Part shown: one piece after another, positions 1-9,127 of the stretch
Layout of the letters: each line of letters starts with the position of its first letter
Position numbering within the stretch: the stretch's first letter is position 1
Source: an uncultured Eubacterium sp.
GTDB taxonomy: Bacteria; Bacillota; Clostridia; Lachnospirales; Lachnospiraceae
Reading direction: 5' to 3'
NCBI GenBank assembly: GCA_910584875.1
Contig: CAJUDA010000009.1
Span: 24,145 to 88,144 of the forward strand
Length of the DNA: 64,000 nt
Translations under genes and position numbers: made by a program
Notes under the pieces: generated by a model
Told to the model about the DNA's origin: nothing
The model's database searches: none
What the model saw: the letters and a program-made list of their open reading frames with translations, nothing else

Positions 1-1
1 C

Positions 2-754
2 GACGGTATGCTGATCTGCAGTGACTCCCAGGAACGGCACGGCTTCTATATCGATGAGGTATCCTGGTTTAATTATACAGTACAGCTCATCGCAGAGAAA
101 AAGACAGACAATGCCCAGATGCTCCTGGGTACCGGTCTGCACGGCCTGACAAACCATGCATTCAAGACAGAACGTCTTTCTGTCCATGAGTACTGTGTCG
201 GAGTAACAGGTCAGGGCACCGGACTGAAAGTGATCAAAGAGGGCAGGGAAGGCTACCGCATGGGTGATTATTCCTCCAGCGTTTTTGCCGGAAATCTGCG
301 TGCCTGCTATGATGAACCAGTTCCCGCAGGACAGGAATACATGTTAAGTGTAAACTATGGCGGACTGGAAGCCAACACGATCTCCTGCTACTACACGGAT
401 GAATCCGAGGAGATCAAAGGAAAGCTGGACTGCAAGCTGGAAGCTTACACCCATGATATTTACCATTCTGTCACCGCAGATGAGGAAAAGGTATACATCA
501 AGCTGGTAAACGCAGAAAACTTCGGCAAACATATGAAGGTAAATCTGGAGCACCTGAACATTCACGATCAGGCAGAGCTTGTGACACTGACCGCAGAAGA
601 TGACCTCGTCCATATGCAGAATGTAAATGAGAAAAATAATGAACGGGTGGTTCCGGTTACAACCCGGATCCCGGTCTCAAAAACAGGTTTTGAACTGATC
701 ATGCCGGCGAACTCCGTGAATGTTGTGATACTCAATAAAAATAAAAATTTGTAG
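2..754 (+). CDS. Alpha-L-arabinofuranosidase (GH51-like), C-terminal part
   Basis: Only the last 250 codons are in the window; the frame is open from the first complete codon, so the true start lies to the left. The fragment has the all-beta C-terminal domain that follows the GH51 barrel: an early HGFYIDEVSW block, a strand with VYIKLVNAENFGKHMKVNL, and a closing strand FELIMPANSVNVVIL, where family members usually end in an LPPYSVTVL-like strand. Known members remove terminal arabinofuranosyl residues from arabinan or arabinoxylan fragments, usually in the cytoplasm in these bacteria. The catalytic glutamates are outside the window, so the class rests on the C-terminal domain alone; another glycosidase with the same accessory domain is possible. 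A ferredoxin gene follows 83 bases later. Confidence 0.65.
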   Translation, partial: DGMLICSDSQERHGFYIDEVSWFNYTVQLIAEKKTDNAQMLLGTGLHGLTNHAFKTERLSVHEYCVGVTGQGTGLKVIKEGREGYRMGDYSSSVFAGNLRACYDEPVPAGQEYMLSVNYGGLEANTISCYYTDESEEIKGKLDCKLEAYTHDIYHSVTADEEKVYIKLVNAENFGKHMKVNLEHLNIHDQAELVTLTAEDDLVHMQNVNEKNNERVVPVTTRIPVSKTGFELIMPANSVNVVILNKNKNL

Positions 755-837
755 GAATGAATAAATTTCATATTTCTGGCAACACTTCCTGTAAATCCCT
801 GTGGGGATGGACAGAATCAGACAAGGAGTGTAGGAAT

Positions 838-1029
838 ATGAAAGCATTTGTAGATCAGGATACCTGTATCGCCTGCGGTATGTGTGTATCCAGCTGTAAT
901 GAAGTATTTGAGTTCAATGACGATGGAAAGGCAGAGGCAGTCGTCGACCTGGTTCCCCCGGAACTGGAGGAAGACGCCAGACAGGCAGCCAATAACTGCC
1001 CGGTCAATGCCATCGGTATCACAGAGTGA
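838..1029 (+). CDS. Small 4Fe-4S ferredoxin
   Basis: A 63-residue protein. I chose the ATG at 838 because AAGGAG lies just upstream at a normal distance; the frame stays open further left but without a ribosome site. Cysteines at 10, 13, 16 and a later CPVNA motif give the ligand set CxxCxxC...CP of a single [4Fe-4S] ferredoxin. An extra cysteine at 20 could pair with another or be structural. The rest is rich in Asp and Glu, as expected for an acidic electron carrier that docks with cytoplasmic oxidoreductases. No partner enzyme is adjacent, so its redox partner cannot be read from context. A strong hairpin terminator follows directly, so it is probably the last gene of its transcript. Confidence 0.9.
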   Translation: MKAFVDQDTCIACGMCVSSCNEVFEFNDDGKAEAVVDLVPPELEEDARQAANNCPVNAIGITE

Positions 1030-1034
1030 TAAAC

Positions 1035-1078
1035 AAAAAAACCGTGGAATCCCCTCTACAGGATTTCCATGGTTTTTT
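1035..1078. terminator. Bidirectional rho-independent terminator
   Basis: Arms AAAAACCGTGGAATCC (from 1036) and GGATTTCCATGGTTTTT form a long stem with a short loop, flanked by A and T runs on both sides. It sits between the convergent ferredoxin and PHP phosphatase genes and can end transcription from either side. Confidence 0.85.
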
Positions 1079-1128
1079 GTTCTTTCGCTCAATGGTGCGC
1101 TAATTCGACGATACCGCTGCGCGTTACA

Positions 1129-1887
1129 TCATAATAACGACATCTCATCCATAAGCCGGATCCCATATTTTTCACAGAGCTTTTCGGCCTCTTCAACTGC
1201 TGCCCGGTTCAGCAGCTGCTGTGGCGTATGCGCATCGATCCCCAGAATATAAGGATTCCCAATCTCTCCCGCCATTTTCAGAAAACGCTCCACCGGATAA
1301 TGCCTCCCGTCTGCCAGTCCCAGGATATTCAGCTCCATCGGCATATCAAGCTCTTTCATCTCCAGGCACAGCCGGAGCATATGCTTCTCATATATGTCCC
1401 CATCTCCAGTAAAATGGATCAGATCCGGATGGGCAAGATACAGATACCGGCCGCTCCTCATCCCCTCAATTACACTGTCCACATACCGGATCAGTATCTC
1501 TTCCCGGTCTGTCGCCACTCCCACATACGTCTGGTCATCCGATCCGAGAAAATGCTGTCCCAAGATCAGATAATCAAGTGGATACTGGTCAAACAGGGCA
1601 TCCTGATCCTCGATCAGTTCCGGCGTGTACTCGGATTCAAAACCAATACAGATCGTAATCTCTTTTTCATATTCTTTTTTCAGCCACTCCAGCGAATCAA
1701 AATATTCTTCTGTCTCTGCCGGGGTCATGCGGATCCCGGAGACAAAACCGTCCGGGTAGACCCAGGGACAGTGATCGGAAAATCCCAGGACCTGCAGCCC
1801 TGCTTTGATGGCAGCTTCCACATATTCCCGGTCCTCTCCCCAGGCATGATGACAGCGTTTTGTGTGTGTATGATAATTTGCCAGCAT
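1129..1887 (-). CDS. PHP-domain phosphatase, histidinol-phosphatase (HisJ) type
   Basis: 252 residues. The ATG at 1887 is preferred because the protein then begins MLANYHTHT, the usual first strand of the family, with an AAAGGA ribosome site upstream; the longer frame adds 23 residues without homology. The N-terminal HTHT, the SDHCPW block near residue 40, internal EYTPE and AHPDLIHF blocks and a C-terminal DAHTPQQL supply the His/Asp/Glu metal ligands of the PHP superfamily. Family members of this length hydrolyse histidinol phosphate in histidine synthesis or related phosphate esters. There is no his operon around it, so the substrate is uncertain. The gene lies alone between a terminator and a decayed gene. 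Confidence 0.85.
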   Translation of the reverse strand: MLANYHTHTKRCHHAWGEDREYVEAAIKAGLQVLGFSDHCPWVYPDGFVSGIRMTPAETEEYFDSLEWLKKEYEKEITICIGFESEYTPELIEDQDALFDQYPLDYLILGQHFLGSDDQTYVGVATDREEILIRYVDSVIEGMRSGRYLYLAHPDLIHFTGDGDIYEKHMLRLCLEMKELDMPMELNILGLADGRHYPVERFLKMAGEIGNPYILGIDAHTPQQLLNRAAVEEAEKLCEKYGIRLMDEMSLL

Positions 1888-1925
1888 GATCTTTTTGTCC
1901 TTTCTTTTTATCCAGTTTTGCTGCG

Positions 1926-2854
1926 TCAGCGTTTCATACCTGCTTTTACCAGACATTCCTTGCGATAAAAACAGATACCATATTTTTTTATGTCGGAATA
2001 ACCCTCTGACAAGAGCTCTGCCTCATAATGTCTGTTTTCAATCTGTTCCAGTGCATGGATACACTGTTTCTCCATCTGTGAAAAGGTATCTGCTGTCTTT
2101 ATTTCCAGAATAACTGCCGTTCCCCGGACAGACGGCGTTTTTAACAGCAGATCCGGTCTTCCTTCCCCACTTTCCCTGTTTGACAAAACAAGATAATGCC
2201 CGGCGCCTTTCAGAAGCCCGGCAAGAAAACCATGATAATAATTCTCTGCATAATCAAAGAAACTTGAGTATGCTCCATGGATTATAAATCTCACACGAGC
2301 CAAACCGGTATCTGTCATACCATTTTCGCACTTCTTCCATTTTTGTTTCCAGTCCATATGCGGTCAGCAATTCTTTAACCTCATCCTCTGTAAAACCAAA
2401 GCTGTCTGCATACTGATTCGTCAGAATCGAATATACCGAAAGATTGTTTAAACCGATAAATATACTTTCACAGCTGATCCGCAGACACCCTGTGATCATG
2501 GCAAATTCCAGATTAGGATTCGTTTTCAGTGCCGACTCAAATAAGGAACGGATAAAATCTGCCATCTCCTCATAAAAACCCCTGAAATAAGCATTTTCCA
2601 GAAGAAAATATATAAGCATGCCGTTTGTATTCTTTTGCGATCTTTGTTCCGTCCTGCCCGATCTCATCCTCAAAAAAGCGGCGTATCATACTGAGGTTCA
2701 GCGTCTTGCCAAAACGCCTTGGACGAACAAATAGATTGACCTTTCCGCCCCGGTCCAGAAGATCCCGGATCATATGCGTTTTATCGACATAGTACCTGTT
2801 TTTCTCAATGATTTCCTTGATGTCTTCAAATCCAACGGCAACTGATTTGGGCAA
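1926..2854 (-). pseudogene. Decayed AAA-ATPase-like / PD-(D/E)XK nuclease family gene
   Basis: Three reading frames together resemble one protein of the AAA-ATPase-like plus PD-(D/E)XK family that is abundant in gut Firmicutes and Bacteroidetes and usually about 500-580 residues. The first piece (2854 down to about 2620, TTG start with AGGTGA upstream) has the N-terminal KNRYYVDKTHMIRDLL block and the P-loop-like RPRRFGKT. The second piece (to 2254) has ITGCLRISCESIF and WYDRYRFG, the usual middle of the ATPase. The third piece (about 2275 to 1926) has the C-terminal nuclease block GRPDLLL...AVILEIK. Long stretches of the family are missing at both junctions, so at least two deletions with frame changes occurred. 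It is very unlikely to make a working protein. Confidence 0.85.
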
Positions 2855-2895
2855 TGTATCACCTTCTTTCCTTTTCTACCTCTTCTACCGCTCCC

Positions 2896-2924
2896 ATTAT
2901 ATCATAGCATTTCAGCAAACACAA
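2896..2924 (-). promoter_or_regulatory. Probable sigma-A promoter of the decayed AAA gene
   Basis: On the minus strand TTGTGT, 17 bases, TATAAT. The -10 is perfect and the start codon is about 40 bases downstream. Confidence 0.5.
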
Positions 2925-2926
2925 AT

Positions 2927-3010
2927 TAAAATGCCGGTATTTCTTCCTGCCTCAACGGCGGGTTCAAATTGGCGCCATTGAACTAATCCTGAAAAAATAC
3001 CAGCACTTTT
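2927..3010. terminator. Large nested hairpin downstream of the Rpn gene
   Basis: Outer arms AAAATGCCGGTATTTCTTC and TGAAAAAATACCAGCACTTTT pair with few mismatches; inside them TTCAA-ATTGGCGCCA-TTGAA forms a second short palindrome. It lies just after the stop of the minus-strand Rpn gene and ends in a T run in that direction, so termination is the simplest role. Its size is unusual for a plain terminator; a small repeat element is an alternative. Confidence 0.55.
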
Positions 3011-3047
3011 GCAATCCTTATTTTATTTTGATTTGTTTTTCCCCGTA

Positions 3048-4013
3048 CTAATCTTCTCTCGCATACTGTAACATTTCCTGCTTCACCTGGTAAATATACT
3101 CCAACGGTTCTTTGGTATATTTGCTGATCAGCTCGGGAGACTGTTCATCAAGAAGCATGTTACAGATCACTTCCTTCCGGCCTTCTTTTTTCCCCTTTTC
3201 CATTCCCTTATTCTCCAATTCCTCTGCAATACTGAACATGGTCACACTCTCCTCTCCCTCTTTTTTCTTGCTTAAAACAGTTTCCTTTATCCTGGCAAAC
3301 CTTGTATCATTGCTAAACGCCGCCATCATATCCAGATATTCTTCCGGATGCCGGATCTTTCTGCTCTCATCATAGATATATTTCTGACGCTCTTCTTTAT
3401 CCGCTGCACAGGCAAGATAATCCACAATGTGTCGGAAATCCGATTTATATTTCTGTCTCGTCTTCTTATCCTGCCCTGCCAGATGTATGATCCGTATCGG
3501 ATGATCTGTAATCAGTGGACTTAATTTTTCTTTCCAGTTCTCTGATACTGACAGAAGATCTGACAATTTTTCCGGTCCGTCCCATGGTTCCTGGCCATAA
3601 TACAAGACAAGGCTGATCACAGGAGTTAGTTTCTTGTCTCTTCGTATTCCTTCTGTAACAGGGAATCTTTCTTTGCACCCATCCCTATTTTCTCTCTGCA
3701 TCTGCCGGATCTGTTCTGTATAATTAGAATACAGATACCCCATATCCCTCACTGGCATGATATTGCTTGCTCCGCTCTGGTTTTCCACACAGAAAACTGC
3801 GATATCTGTCTGATGCTCTGCGGCTTTCATCCTTGTATCCAGATAATGGTGCCGTATCACCCCGTAATTATCCTTATACGTCAGTTCCGTTGGTAACGGT
3901 TCCAATTCCTCTGGATGCAGTAGATCCTCTCCGTCAAATAGATTTACATTACTGATATCCGCAAATACATCCGGACAATTTAATAAGTTTTTCGCTGGCA
4001 GATCCTTTCCCAA
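3048..4013 (-). CDS. Rpn-type PD-(D/E)XK nuclease/putative transposase family protein
   Basis: 321 residues starting at a TTG with AGGGAGGGG upstream. The N-terminal half carries the Rpn/PF04754-like pattern: a DTRMKAAEHQTDIAVF strand followed by VENQSGASN (the Glu-x-Gln of PD-(D/E)XK folds), then MPVRDMGYLYSNYTEQ and a strand TPVISLVLYYGQEPW that is highly typical of these proteins. Known relatives are nucleases that promote RecA-independent recombination; they are common, multicopy and fast-evolving in Lachnospiraceae. The C-terminal third is helical and charged (KGMEKGKKEGRKE), also typical. The gene looks intact, between two hairpins, with no partner gene. Its activity in this organism is inferred only from the family. 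Confidence 0.8.
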   Translation of the reverse strand: MGKDLPAKNLLNCPDVFADISNVNLFDGEDLLHPEELEPLPTELTYKDNYGVIRHHYLDTRMKAAEHQTDIAVFCVENQSGASNIMPVRDMGYLYSNYTEQIRQMQRENRDGCKERFPVTEGIRRDKKLTPVISLVLYYGQEPWDGPEKLSDLLSVSENWKEKLSPLITDHPIRIIHLAGQDKKTRQKYKSDFRHIVDYLACAADKEERQKYIYDESRKIRHPEEYLDMMAAFSNDTRFARIKETVLSKKKEGEESVTMFSIAEELENKGMEKGKKEGRKEVICNMLLDEQSPELISKYTKEPLEYIYQVKQEMLQYARED

Positions 4014-4113
4014 CCTATCCCCTCCCTGCTATTTTTCTTCTGATTTATACGCTATTCCTCTCTGACAAACTGCACTGCTAAATCTATTTCTATTATAACT
4101 CTCATCATGTGAT

Positions 4114-4164
4114 AAAGCAAGGGTCGTTTGGCGCTATTTTCAGCGTTTGACGACCCTTGCTTTT
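4114..4164. terminator. Bidirectional hairpin terminator
   Basis: Arms AAAGCAAGGGTCGT and ACGACCCTTGCTTTT are perfectly complementary, with a smaller GCGCT/AGCG pairing inside the loop. It lies upstream of the Rpn gene and downstream of the remnant at 4177-4372. Confidence 0.8.
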
Positions 4165-4176
4165 ACTTGACATATC

Positions 4177-4372
4177 TTATTTTTTTATCATCTGTTTCTT
4201 GCTCTTCGGCTTGAAATAAGCAACCTCTCCCTCTGTCTTCCTTACTACCTCCCGGCGAAACCACGGTGCCGGCTTTGCTCCATGTGGAAGATGACAGATT
4301 GATAGTACGGATCGCTGCCTGTTCTGTCGCACTGGAGGCATTCTGGTAGAAGGTAGATTGCCCTACATTGTC
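4177..4372 (-). other. Gene-sized gap; possible coding remnant
   Basis: The 714 bases between 4014 and 4727 carry no convincing gene. On the minus strand a 54-codon frame (4341 to 4177) ends RREVVRKTEGEVAYFKPKS...KK, and an adjacent frame reads STFYQNASSATEQAAIRTIN. Both look like protein sequence rather than noise, but no ribosome site precedes either and the frames disagree. I read this as the decayed end of an unknown gene. The rest of the gap holds the terminator at 4114 and AT-rich DNA. Confidence 0.3.
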
Positions 4373-4727
4373 AAAAAGGAAACTGCCGCTTCACGATATT
4401 TTAATCGTTAAAGCGACAGCCCTTATCCCTCGTTGCACACTCTATATCAGCTTAATTATAATAAATCGTGGTTGTTTTGTCAAAACTTATTACGATTTTA
4501 CTCCACTTCCTGGAAACTACACACAAATCAAACACCTTCATTTGTCTATATAATTTACCTCTCATTTTGTTCTTACAATAGTAATATAAACTTCTGCCTG
4601 TTTACATCCCCCTCACTCTGGTTGTTTTTTCCTCTTATTCTGGTTGCTTGCCATTCTGCCCGATCCACGGTATAGTAAAAACAACAACAGCGCTGTTCCC
4701 AAAACCAGATAAGGAGGAACGAACCCT

Positions 4728-5840
4728 ATGATGATTTATTTTGCTGAAAGTTTTAAAAAACTGCGATTGAAAAAAGGACTCACCCAGGAGCAGGCAGCCG
4801 ATCTCTTCGGCGTCTCTCCGCAGGCGGTATCCCGCTGGGAATGCGGCACGACCACCCCGGATATTTCCCTGCTTCCCACGATCGCAGACTATTTTGACAT
4901 TACGATCGAGGAACTGCTCGGTACAGAGAAATCCAGAAGAGAAGAAAGAATCCGTGCATATGAGGATAAATTCCACGCGGCGATCACTCACGGGCAGATA
5001 ACCGACTGTATTGAGATCGCCCGCGCCGGAGTAAAGGAATTTCCAAACAGCTATGTACTCCTGAACAAGCTGATGTATGCCCTCTTCGTCGCGGGTTCCG
5101 ATGATGCGGATATCCCGGACTGGAAGGAAAATATGGAGAAATATAAGTTTGAGATTATCGAACTCGGAGAAAAGATCTTGTCCGGCTGTACCGATGATGA
5201 GATCCGCATCGAGGCAAAAAGCCGTCTTGGCTTCCACTACTGTGAGATCGGTGAGCGGGAAAAAGGACGGAAAATCCTGGAAACCCTGCCCTCGGATGCT
5301 TTCTGCCGGGAGCGGAATATCTGCCATGCACTGAACGGTGAAGAACTCCTGCAGCATATCTGTCATCAGACCGCCCAGTTCACCTATGATCTTGTATGGA
5401 ATATATGGCGTTACGCAAAAAGGGCATCCTGCCCTGCCAGAGAACAACTGGCTTTTATGAATACGATGGAACAGATCGTACGACTGATCTATGACGACGG
5501 GGATCTTGGCTGCTGGTATTATCTGCTGCCTCGTCTCTATCTCATCGGGAAAGCCCCTCTTCTGATCGAACTGGGCGACTATGATATGGCAATCGGGCTG
5601 GTAGAGACATCGGCGGACTATCTGGAACAGTATGAAAAGCTGCCTGACATTTCCTATTATCAGTCACAGCTATTAAAACAGGCGGTACACAAAAAATATA
5701 TCGACACCGCTGACAGCCGCTCCCAGGCACAGATCCTGTATGAAGATCACCTGACGGAAAGCAGTTATGATGCGATCCGGGAAGCGGAACGGTTCAAAAA
5801 AGCAGTACAAAGGATTTATGAACTGGCTCAACGGCACTGA
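4728..5840 (+). CDS. XRE-family transcriptional regulator with helical C-terminal domain
   Basis: 370 residues. AAGGAGG lies 10 bases before the ATG at 4728; a second ATG follows at once. Residues about 5-60 form a classic HTH_3 domain (LRLKKGLTQEQAADLFGVS, then QAVSRWECG). The remaining 300 residues are helical with TPR-like character (repeated pairs such as EIARAGVKEFPNSYVLLNKL), a design found in Lachnospiraceae regulators that sense a peptide or protein partner. No enzymatic motif is visible. It stands alone; targets and signal are unknown. Confidence 0.85.
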   Translation: MMIYFAESFKKLRLKKGLTQEQAADLFGVSPQAVSRWECGTTTPDISLLPTIADYFDITIEELLGTEKSRREERIRAYEDKFHAAITHGQITDCIEIARAGVKEFPNSYVLLNKLMYALFVAGSDDADIPDWKENMEKYKFEIIELGEKILSGCTDDEIRIEAKSRLGFHYCEIGEREKGRKILETLPSDAFCRERNICHALNGEELLQHICHQTAQFTYDLVWNIWRYAKRASCPAREQLAFMNTMEQIVRLIYDDGDLGCWYYLLPRLYLIGKAPLLIELGDYDMAIGLVETSADYLEQYEKLPDISYYQSQLLKQAVHKKYIDTADSRSQAQILYEDHLTESSYDAIREAERFKKAVQRIYELAQRH

Positions 5841-5981
5841 GCTAATACGGTGCAAAAAAACCAGGATATCATTGTAATCACGTCAGTTGTGTGCTACAAT
5901 TCCAATATTATTGACAGCGATAAATCGTATATTGCAGGAAGCAAAATCACCATCGAGATTTAACAGGGGGGAAAGATACAC

Positions 5982-6550
5982 ATGAAACATGCAGGGACAA
6001 AAACAATTGAAACGACACGGCTGGTAATGCGGAGACTCGAACTTACCGATGCGGAAATGATGTTTCATAATTGGACAGGTGATGATAAAGTCACACGTTT
6101 TTTGCGATGGAATGCGCATAAAACGATAGGTGACACAATGAATATGATTCAGCAATGGATCAATAATTATCAGTATGATTCTACTTATTACTGGGGAATT
6201 TACCTGAAAACGGTGAAATGATCGGCTCTATTGGTGTCACTATAACCTCAGAATATGATTTCAGAGGTTCATTGGGCTATAAGATTGGTAGTCGTTGGTG
6301 GAATCAGGGTTATTCAAGTGAAGCGGCAGAAGCGGTTATTGATTATATGTTCCGTAATACGGATATTGAGCGAATGGATGCATTTGCCTCAGTAGAAAAC
6401 GCTGCGTCAGGAAAAGTGATGGAAAAGACTGGCATGCGCTATGAAGGTCTTTTGCGACATTACTATAAAATCCGGGACGGATTCCATGATTGTGCTTTAT
6501 ATGGAATCATACGAGATGACTGGGAACAGGAATATATATGTAAATCATAA
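5982..6550 (+). pseudogene. GNAT acetyltransferase (RimJ/RimL type), frameshifted
   Basis: The first 79 codons (AGGGGGG before the ATG at 5982) read TTRLVMRRLELTDAEMMF and YYWGIYL, the start of a RimJ/RimL-like GNAT domain. The domain continues in another frame from 6218: GEMIGSIGVT, LGYKIGSRWWNQGYSSEAAEAV (acetyl-CoA binding region) and VMEKTGMRYEGLLRHYYKIRDGFHDCALYGI. In the second frame the bases before 6218 read LPENGE, the expected connecting residues, so one missing base near 6200 explains the break. The stop of the first part and the ATG of the second overlap as ATGA, which could allow some re-initiation. Family members acetylate protein N-termini or small amines. A sequencing error is possible. 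Confidence 0.8.
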
Positions 6551-6655
6551 AACCAGCTGCACCTTTTCGATCGCACATTGATGTTTTTTGCATTTCCACA
6601 TAATCCATATTGTACTCACGATACACTGCTTTTTCAAGTTTATCCTGTTAATTTC

Positions 6656-6685
6656 TTGACCTGTCCCATCTTATTGTGGTATTGT
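6656..6685 (+). promoter_or_regulatory. Probable sigma-A promoter of the phenylacetate-CoA ligase gene
   Basis: TTGACC, 18 bases, TATTGT, about 35 bases before the start codon. Confidence 0.6.
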
Positions 6686-6720
6686 ATTTATATATCGCAA
6701 TTAAGGAGGAAGCAATAACA

Positions 6721-8028
6721 ATGGCTAACTATTACCAACAGGATATCGAATGTGCATCCAGAGACCAGATCCGCAAATGGCAGAATGAACGGCTGGTAAA
6801 ACAGGTAAAAAATGTCTATGACAATGTACCGTATTACCATACCCGCATGCGGAACATGGGACTGGAGCCCGGAGACATCCGGTCCATCGATGATTTACAT
6901 AAACTTCCGTTTATCACCAAAGATGATCTGCGGGATGCGTATCCCTACGGACTGCTGGCACGTCCACTGACTGACTGTGTCCGCATCCAGTCCACCAGCG
7001 GCACAACCGGCCGCCGTGTCGTCGCATTTTATACCCAGCATGACCTGGATCTCTGGGAAGAATGCTGTGCCAGGGCGATCGTGGCTGCCGGCGGGACAAA
7101 GGATGATGTCGTCCATGTCTCCTACGGCTATGGACTCTTTACAGGAGGTCCCGGGTTAAATGGCGGTTCCCACAAACTGGGTTCCCTGACACTGCCAATG
7201 TCATCCGGTAATACAGAACGGCAGATCCAGTTTATGACAGATCTCGGTTCCACGATCCTCTGCTGTACCCCGTCTTATGCCGCTTATCTTGGCGAGACGG
7301 TACAGGAGCTTGGCGTGAAGGATAAGATTAAATTAAAGGCAGGGATCTTCGGCGCCGAGGCCTGGACAGAAGAAATGCGGCAGGACATCCAGAAATCTCT
7401 CGGCATCAAAGCCTATGATATCTACGGACTGACCGAGATCTCCGGTCCCGGCGTTTCCTTTGAATGTTCCGAACAATCCGGTATGCACATTAACGAAGAT
7501 CACTTTATCGCTGAGATCATCGATCCCAATACCGGAAAAGTTCTGCCGGATGGAGAAAAAGGCGAACTGGTATTTACCAGTATCACGAAAGAGGCATTTC
7601 CTCTTCTGCGTTACCGCACAAGAGATATCTGTGTGCTCTCCCGTGAAAAATGTGCCTGCGGACGTACCCATGTCAAGATGTCCAAACCGATGGGACGCAG
7701 CGATGATATGCTGATCGTCAAAGGCGTCAATGTATTTCCGTCCCAGATTGAGACCGTTCTCATTAACCAGGGCTTTGCCGCCAACTATCAGATCATCGTT
7801 ACCCGTGTGAAGAACAGTGACCGGATCGAGGTTCAGGTAGAGCTTACCCCGGCCATGGCGGCGGATGATACCTTTAACCGCCAGCAGGCGGCAGATAAAC
7901 TGGTAGCCGGACTAAAGGCAATGCTTGGCATCTATGCCAAGATCACGCTTGTCGAGCCAAAGACCATAGCAAGAAGCGAAGGCAAGGCAGTCCGTGTCAT
8001 TGACCAGAGAAATCTGTATCAGAATTAA
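6721..8028 (+). CDS. paaK: Phenylacetate-CoA ligase
   Basis: 435 residues. The ATG at 6721 is chosen because AAGGAGGAAG precedes it; a longer frame has no such site. The protein belongs to the AMP-forming adenylating superfamily: STSGTTGRR near residue 90 is the phosphate-binding loop, YGLTEISGPGV the A5 region, YRTRDI the A7 region, and GRSDDMLIVKGVNVFPSQIE the hinge to the small C-terminal domain. The order, length and GVNVFPSQIE match phenylacetate-CoA ligases. It makes aryl-acetyl-CoA from an aryl acetate, ATP and CoA in the cytoplasm. In anaerobic Firmicutes such enzymes often work with indolepyruvate:ferredoxin oxidoreductase in aromatic amino acid metabolism, but no iorAB is adjacent. 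It has its own promoter and terminator, so it is monocistronic. Confidence 0.9.
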   Translation: MANYYQQDIECASRDQIRKWQNERLVKQVKNVYDNVPYYHTRMRNMGLEPGDIRSIDDLHKLPFITKDDLRDAYPYGLLARPLTDCVRIQSTSGTTGRRVVAFYTQHDLDLWEECCARAIVAAGGTKDDVVHVSYGYGLFTGGPGLNGGSHKLGSLTLPMSSGNTERQIQFMTDLGSTILCCTPSYAAYLGETVQELGVKDKIKLKAGIFGAEAWTEEMRQDIQKSLGIKAYDIYGLTEISGPGVSFECSEQSGMHINEDHFIAEIIDPNTGKVLPDGEKGELVFTSITKEAFPLLRYRTRDICVLSREKCACGRTHVKMSKPMGRSDDMLIVKGVNVFPSQIETVLINQGFAANYQIIVTRVKNSDRIEVQVELTPAMAADDTFNRQQAADKLVAGLKAMLGIYAKITLVEPKTIARSEGKAVRVIDQRNLYQN

Positions 8029-8059
8029 AAAAGGACGTAATACTCAGAAATCATATACG

Positions 8060-8102
8060 AAAAGACCATCTGGCCTGCAAAAAATCAGTCAGATGGTCTT
8101 TC
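8060..8102. terminator. Terminator after paaK
   Basis: AAAGACCATCTG pairs with CAGATGGTCTTT around a short loop, followed by T-rich sequence. It can also serve the convergent operon ending at 8127. Confidence 0.85.
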
Positions 8103-8126
8103 TATTTATTGATAGAATGATTACGA

Positions 8127-9083
8127 TTACATTCCCACATAGCCGCTCTCTTCTATGATCTGCTGTCCCTCTTCTGAAAGAATCCACCGGATCAGCACAG
8201 GGATATTTTTATTTGTATTGTCTTTGCGGTATACGGCATAGAAGCAGTTACTGATCGGATACCGGCTATTGCGGATATTTTCTTTGCTTGGATATACCCC
8301 GTTGAGGGAAAGCATCTTTACATTTCCTGCCGATACGATCCCCTCCACATAATAACGGAATGAAAACCCGATGGCGCTTCCCAGAAAAAGATCAGGATCC
8401 TTCACGATCTTTTTCCCTTTCATCAATTTCTGCAGGGCGGTCTGGCTCCCGCTTCCTTCGTTTCTCTGGAGGGCAGCGATCCGCTCATCCTCTCCCCCAA
8501 GCTCTGACCAGTTCTGGTAAATGCCGCTGTAGATTCCCTGTACCTGTTCCACGGTCAGATCAGAGACCGGATTGTCTTTATTCACAAGAAAGACAAAAGC
8601 CTCCCTGCCGACAGGCACCAGTTCTAGTTCGACACCTTTTTCTCTGGCATAAGCCAGCTGTTGTTCCGATGGTCCGGCACAAAACACAAGATCCACCGTC
8701 CCATCTACCACTCCCTGATAGGCACCTCTTGTATTATTCATCTGCAGACAGCTGTCCGGAGTAAAATTCCCATCCTGGAAAATACAGCTGTCTTCCGGAT
8801 AAACCGCATTTACAAAGGCAGAAAATACCGGATACAGCGCCGCTGCACCATCCAGTACGGGCAGATCCCCCGTAAGAGATATCTCTGACCTTCTCTTTAC
8901 AATCTTAGAATCCTCCCGGAAGGGCAGGTACTCTGACACCTCCACCGATTTTGCCTGCATTTCAGGACTGGTATCTGGTATCACTTTCTTTGTAAATGTC
9001 TGGTAGATACTAAAATCCAGAACAGCAAAAAGGAAAACTGTCAACAAAATTATCCCCAGCTGGTTTCGTAATTTCCGATTCAT
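8127..9083 (-). CDS. PstS-like substrate-binding protein, membrane anchored
   Basis: 318 residues from the ATG at 9083, which has AGGAGGGGG upstream. One N-terminal hydrophobic helix (LGIILLTVFLFAVLDFSIY) lacks a lipobox, so it should stay anchored. The exported part is a type II periplasmic-binding fold like PstS: LPVLDGAAALYP at the first ligand loop, NTRGAYQGVVDGTVDLVF, and NEGSGSQTALQKLM, where PstS proteins contact phosphate. No pstCAB genes follow. It is the last gene of a five-gene operon of envelope proteins, so a sensing or scavenging role is as likely as classic phosphate import. Confidence 0.8.
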   Translation of the reverse strand: MNRKLRNQLGIILLTVFLFAVLDFSIYQTFTKKVIPDTSPEMQAKSVEVSEYLPFREDSKIVKRRSEISLTGDLPVLDGAAALYPVFSAFVNAVYPEDSCIFQDGNFTPDSCLQMNNTRGAYQGVVDGTVDLVFCAGPSEQQLAYAREKGVELELVPVGREAFVFLVNKDNPVSDLTVEQVQGIYSGIYQNWSELGGEDERIAALQRNEGSGSQTALQKLMKGKKIVKDPDLFLGSAIGFSFRYYVEGIVSAGNVKMLSLNGVYPSKENIRNSRYPISNCFYAVYRKDNTNKNIPVLIRWILSEEGQQIIEESGYVGM

Positions 9084-9127
9084 TGATTCCCCCTCCTGTT
9101 CCGACACGATCGCCAGCCCTGGCGGCA

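Noticed and set aside
1228..1968. Long plus-strand frame opposite the PHP phosphatase
   Set aside because: The minus-strand frame has clear PHP motifs, start and ribosome site; the plus frame is its shadow.
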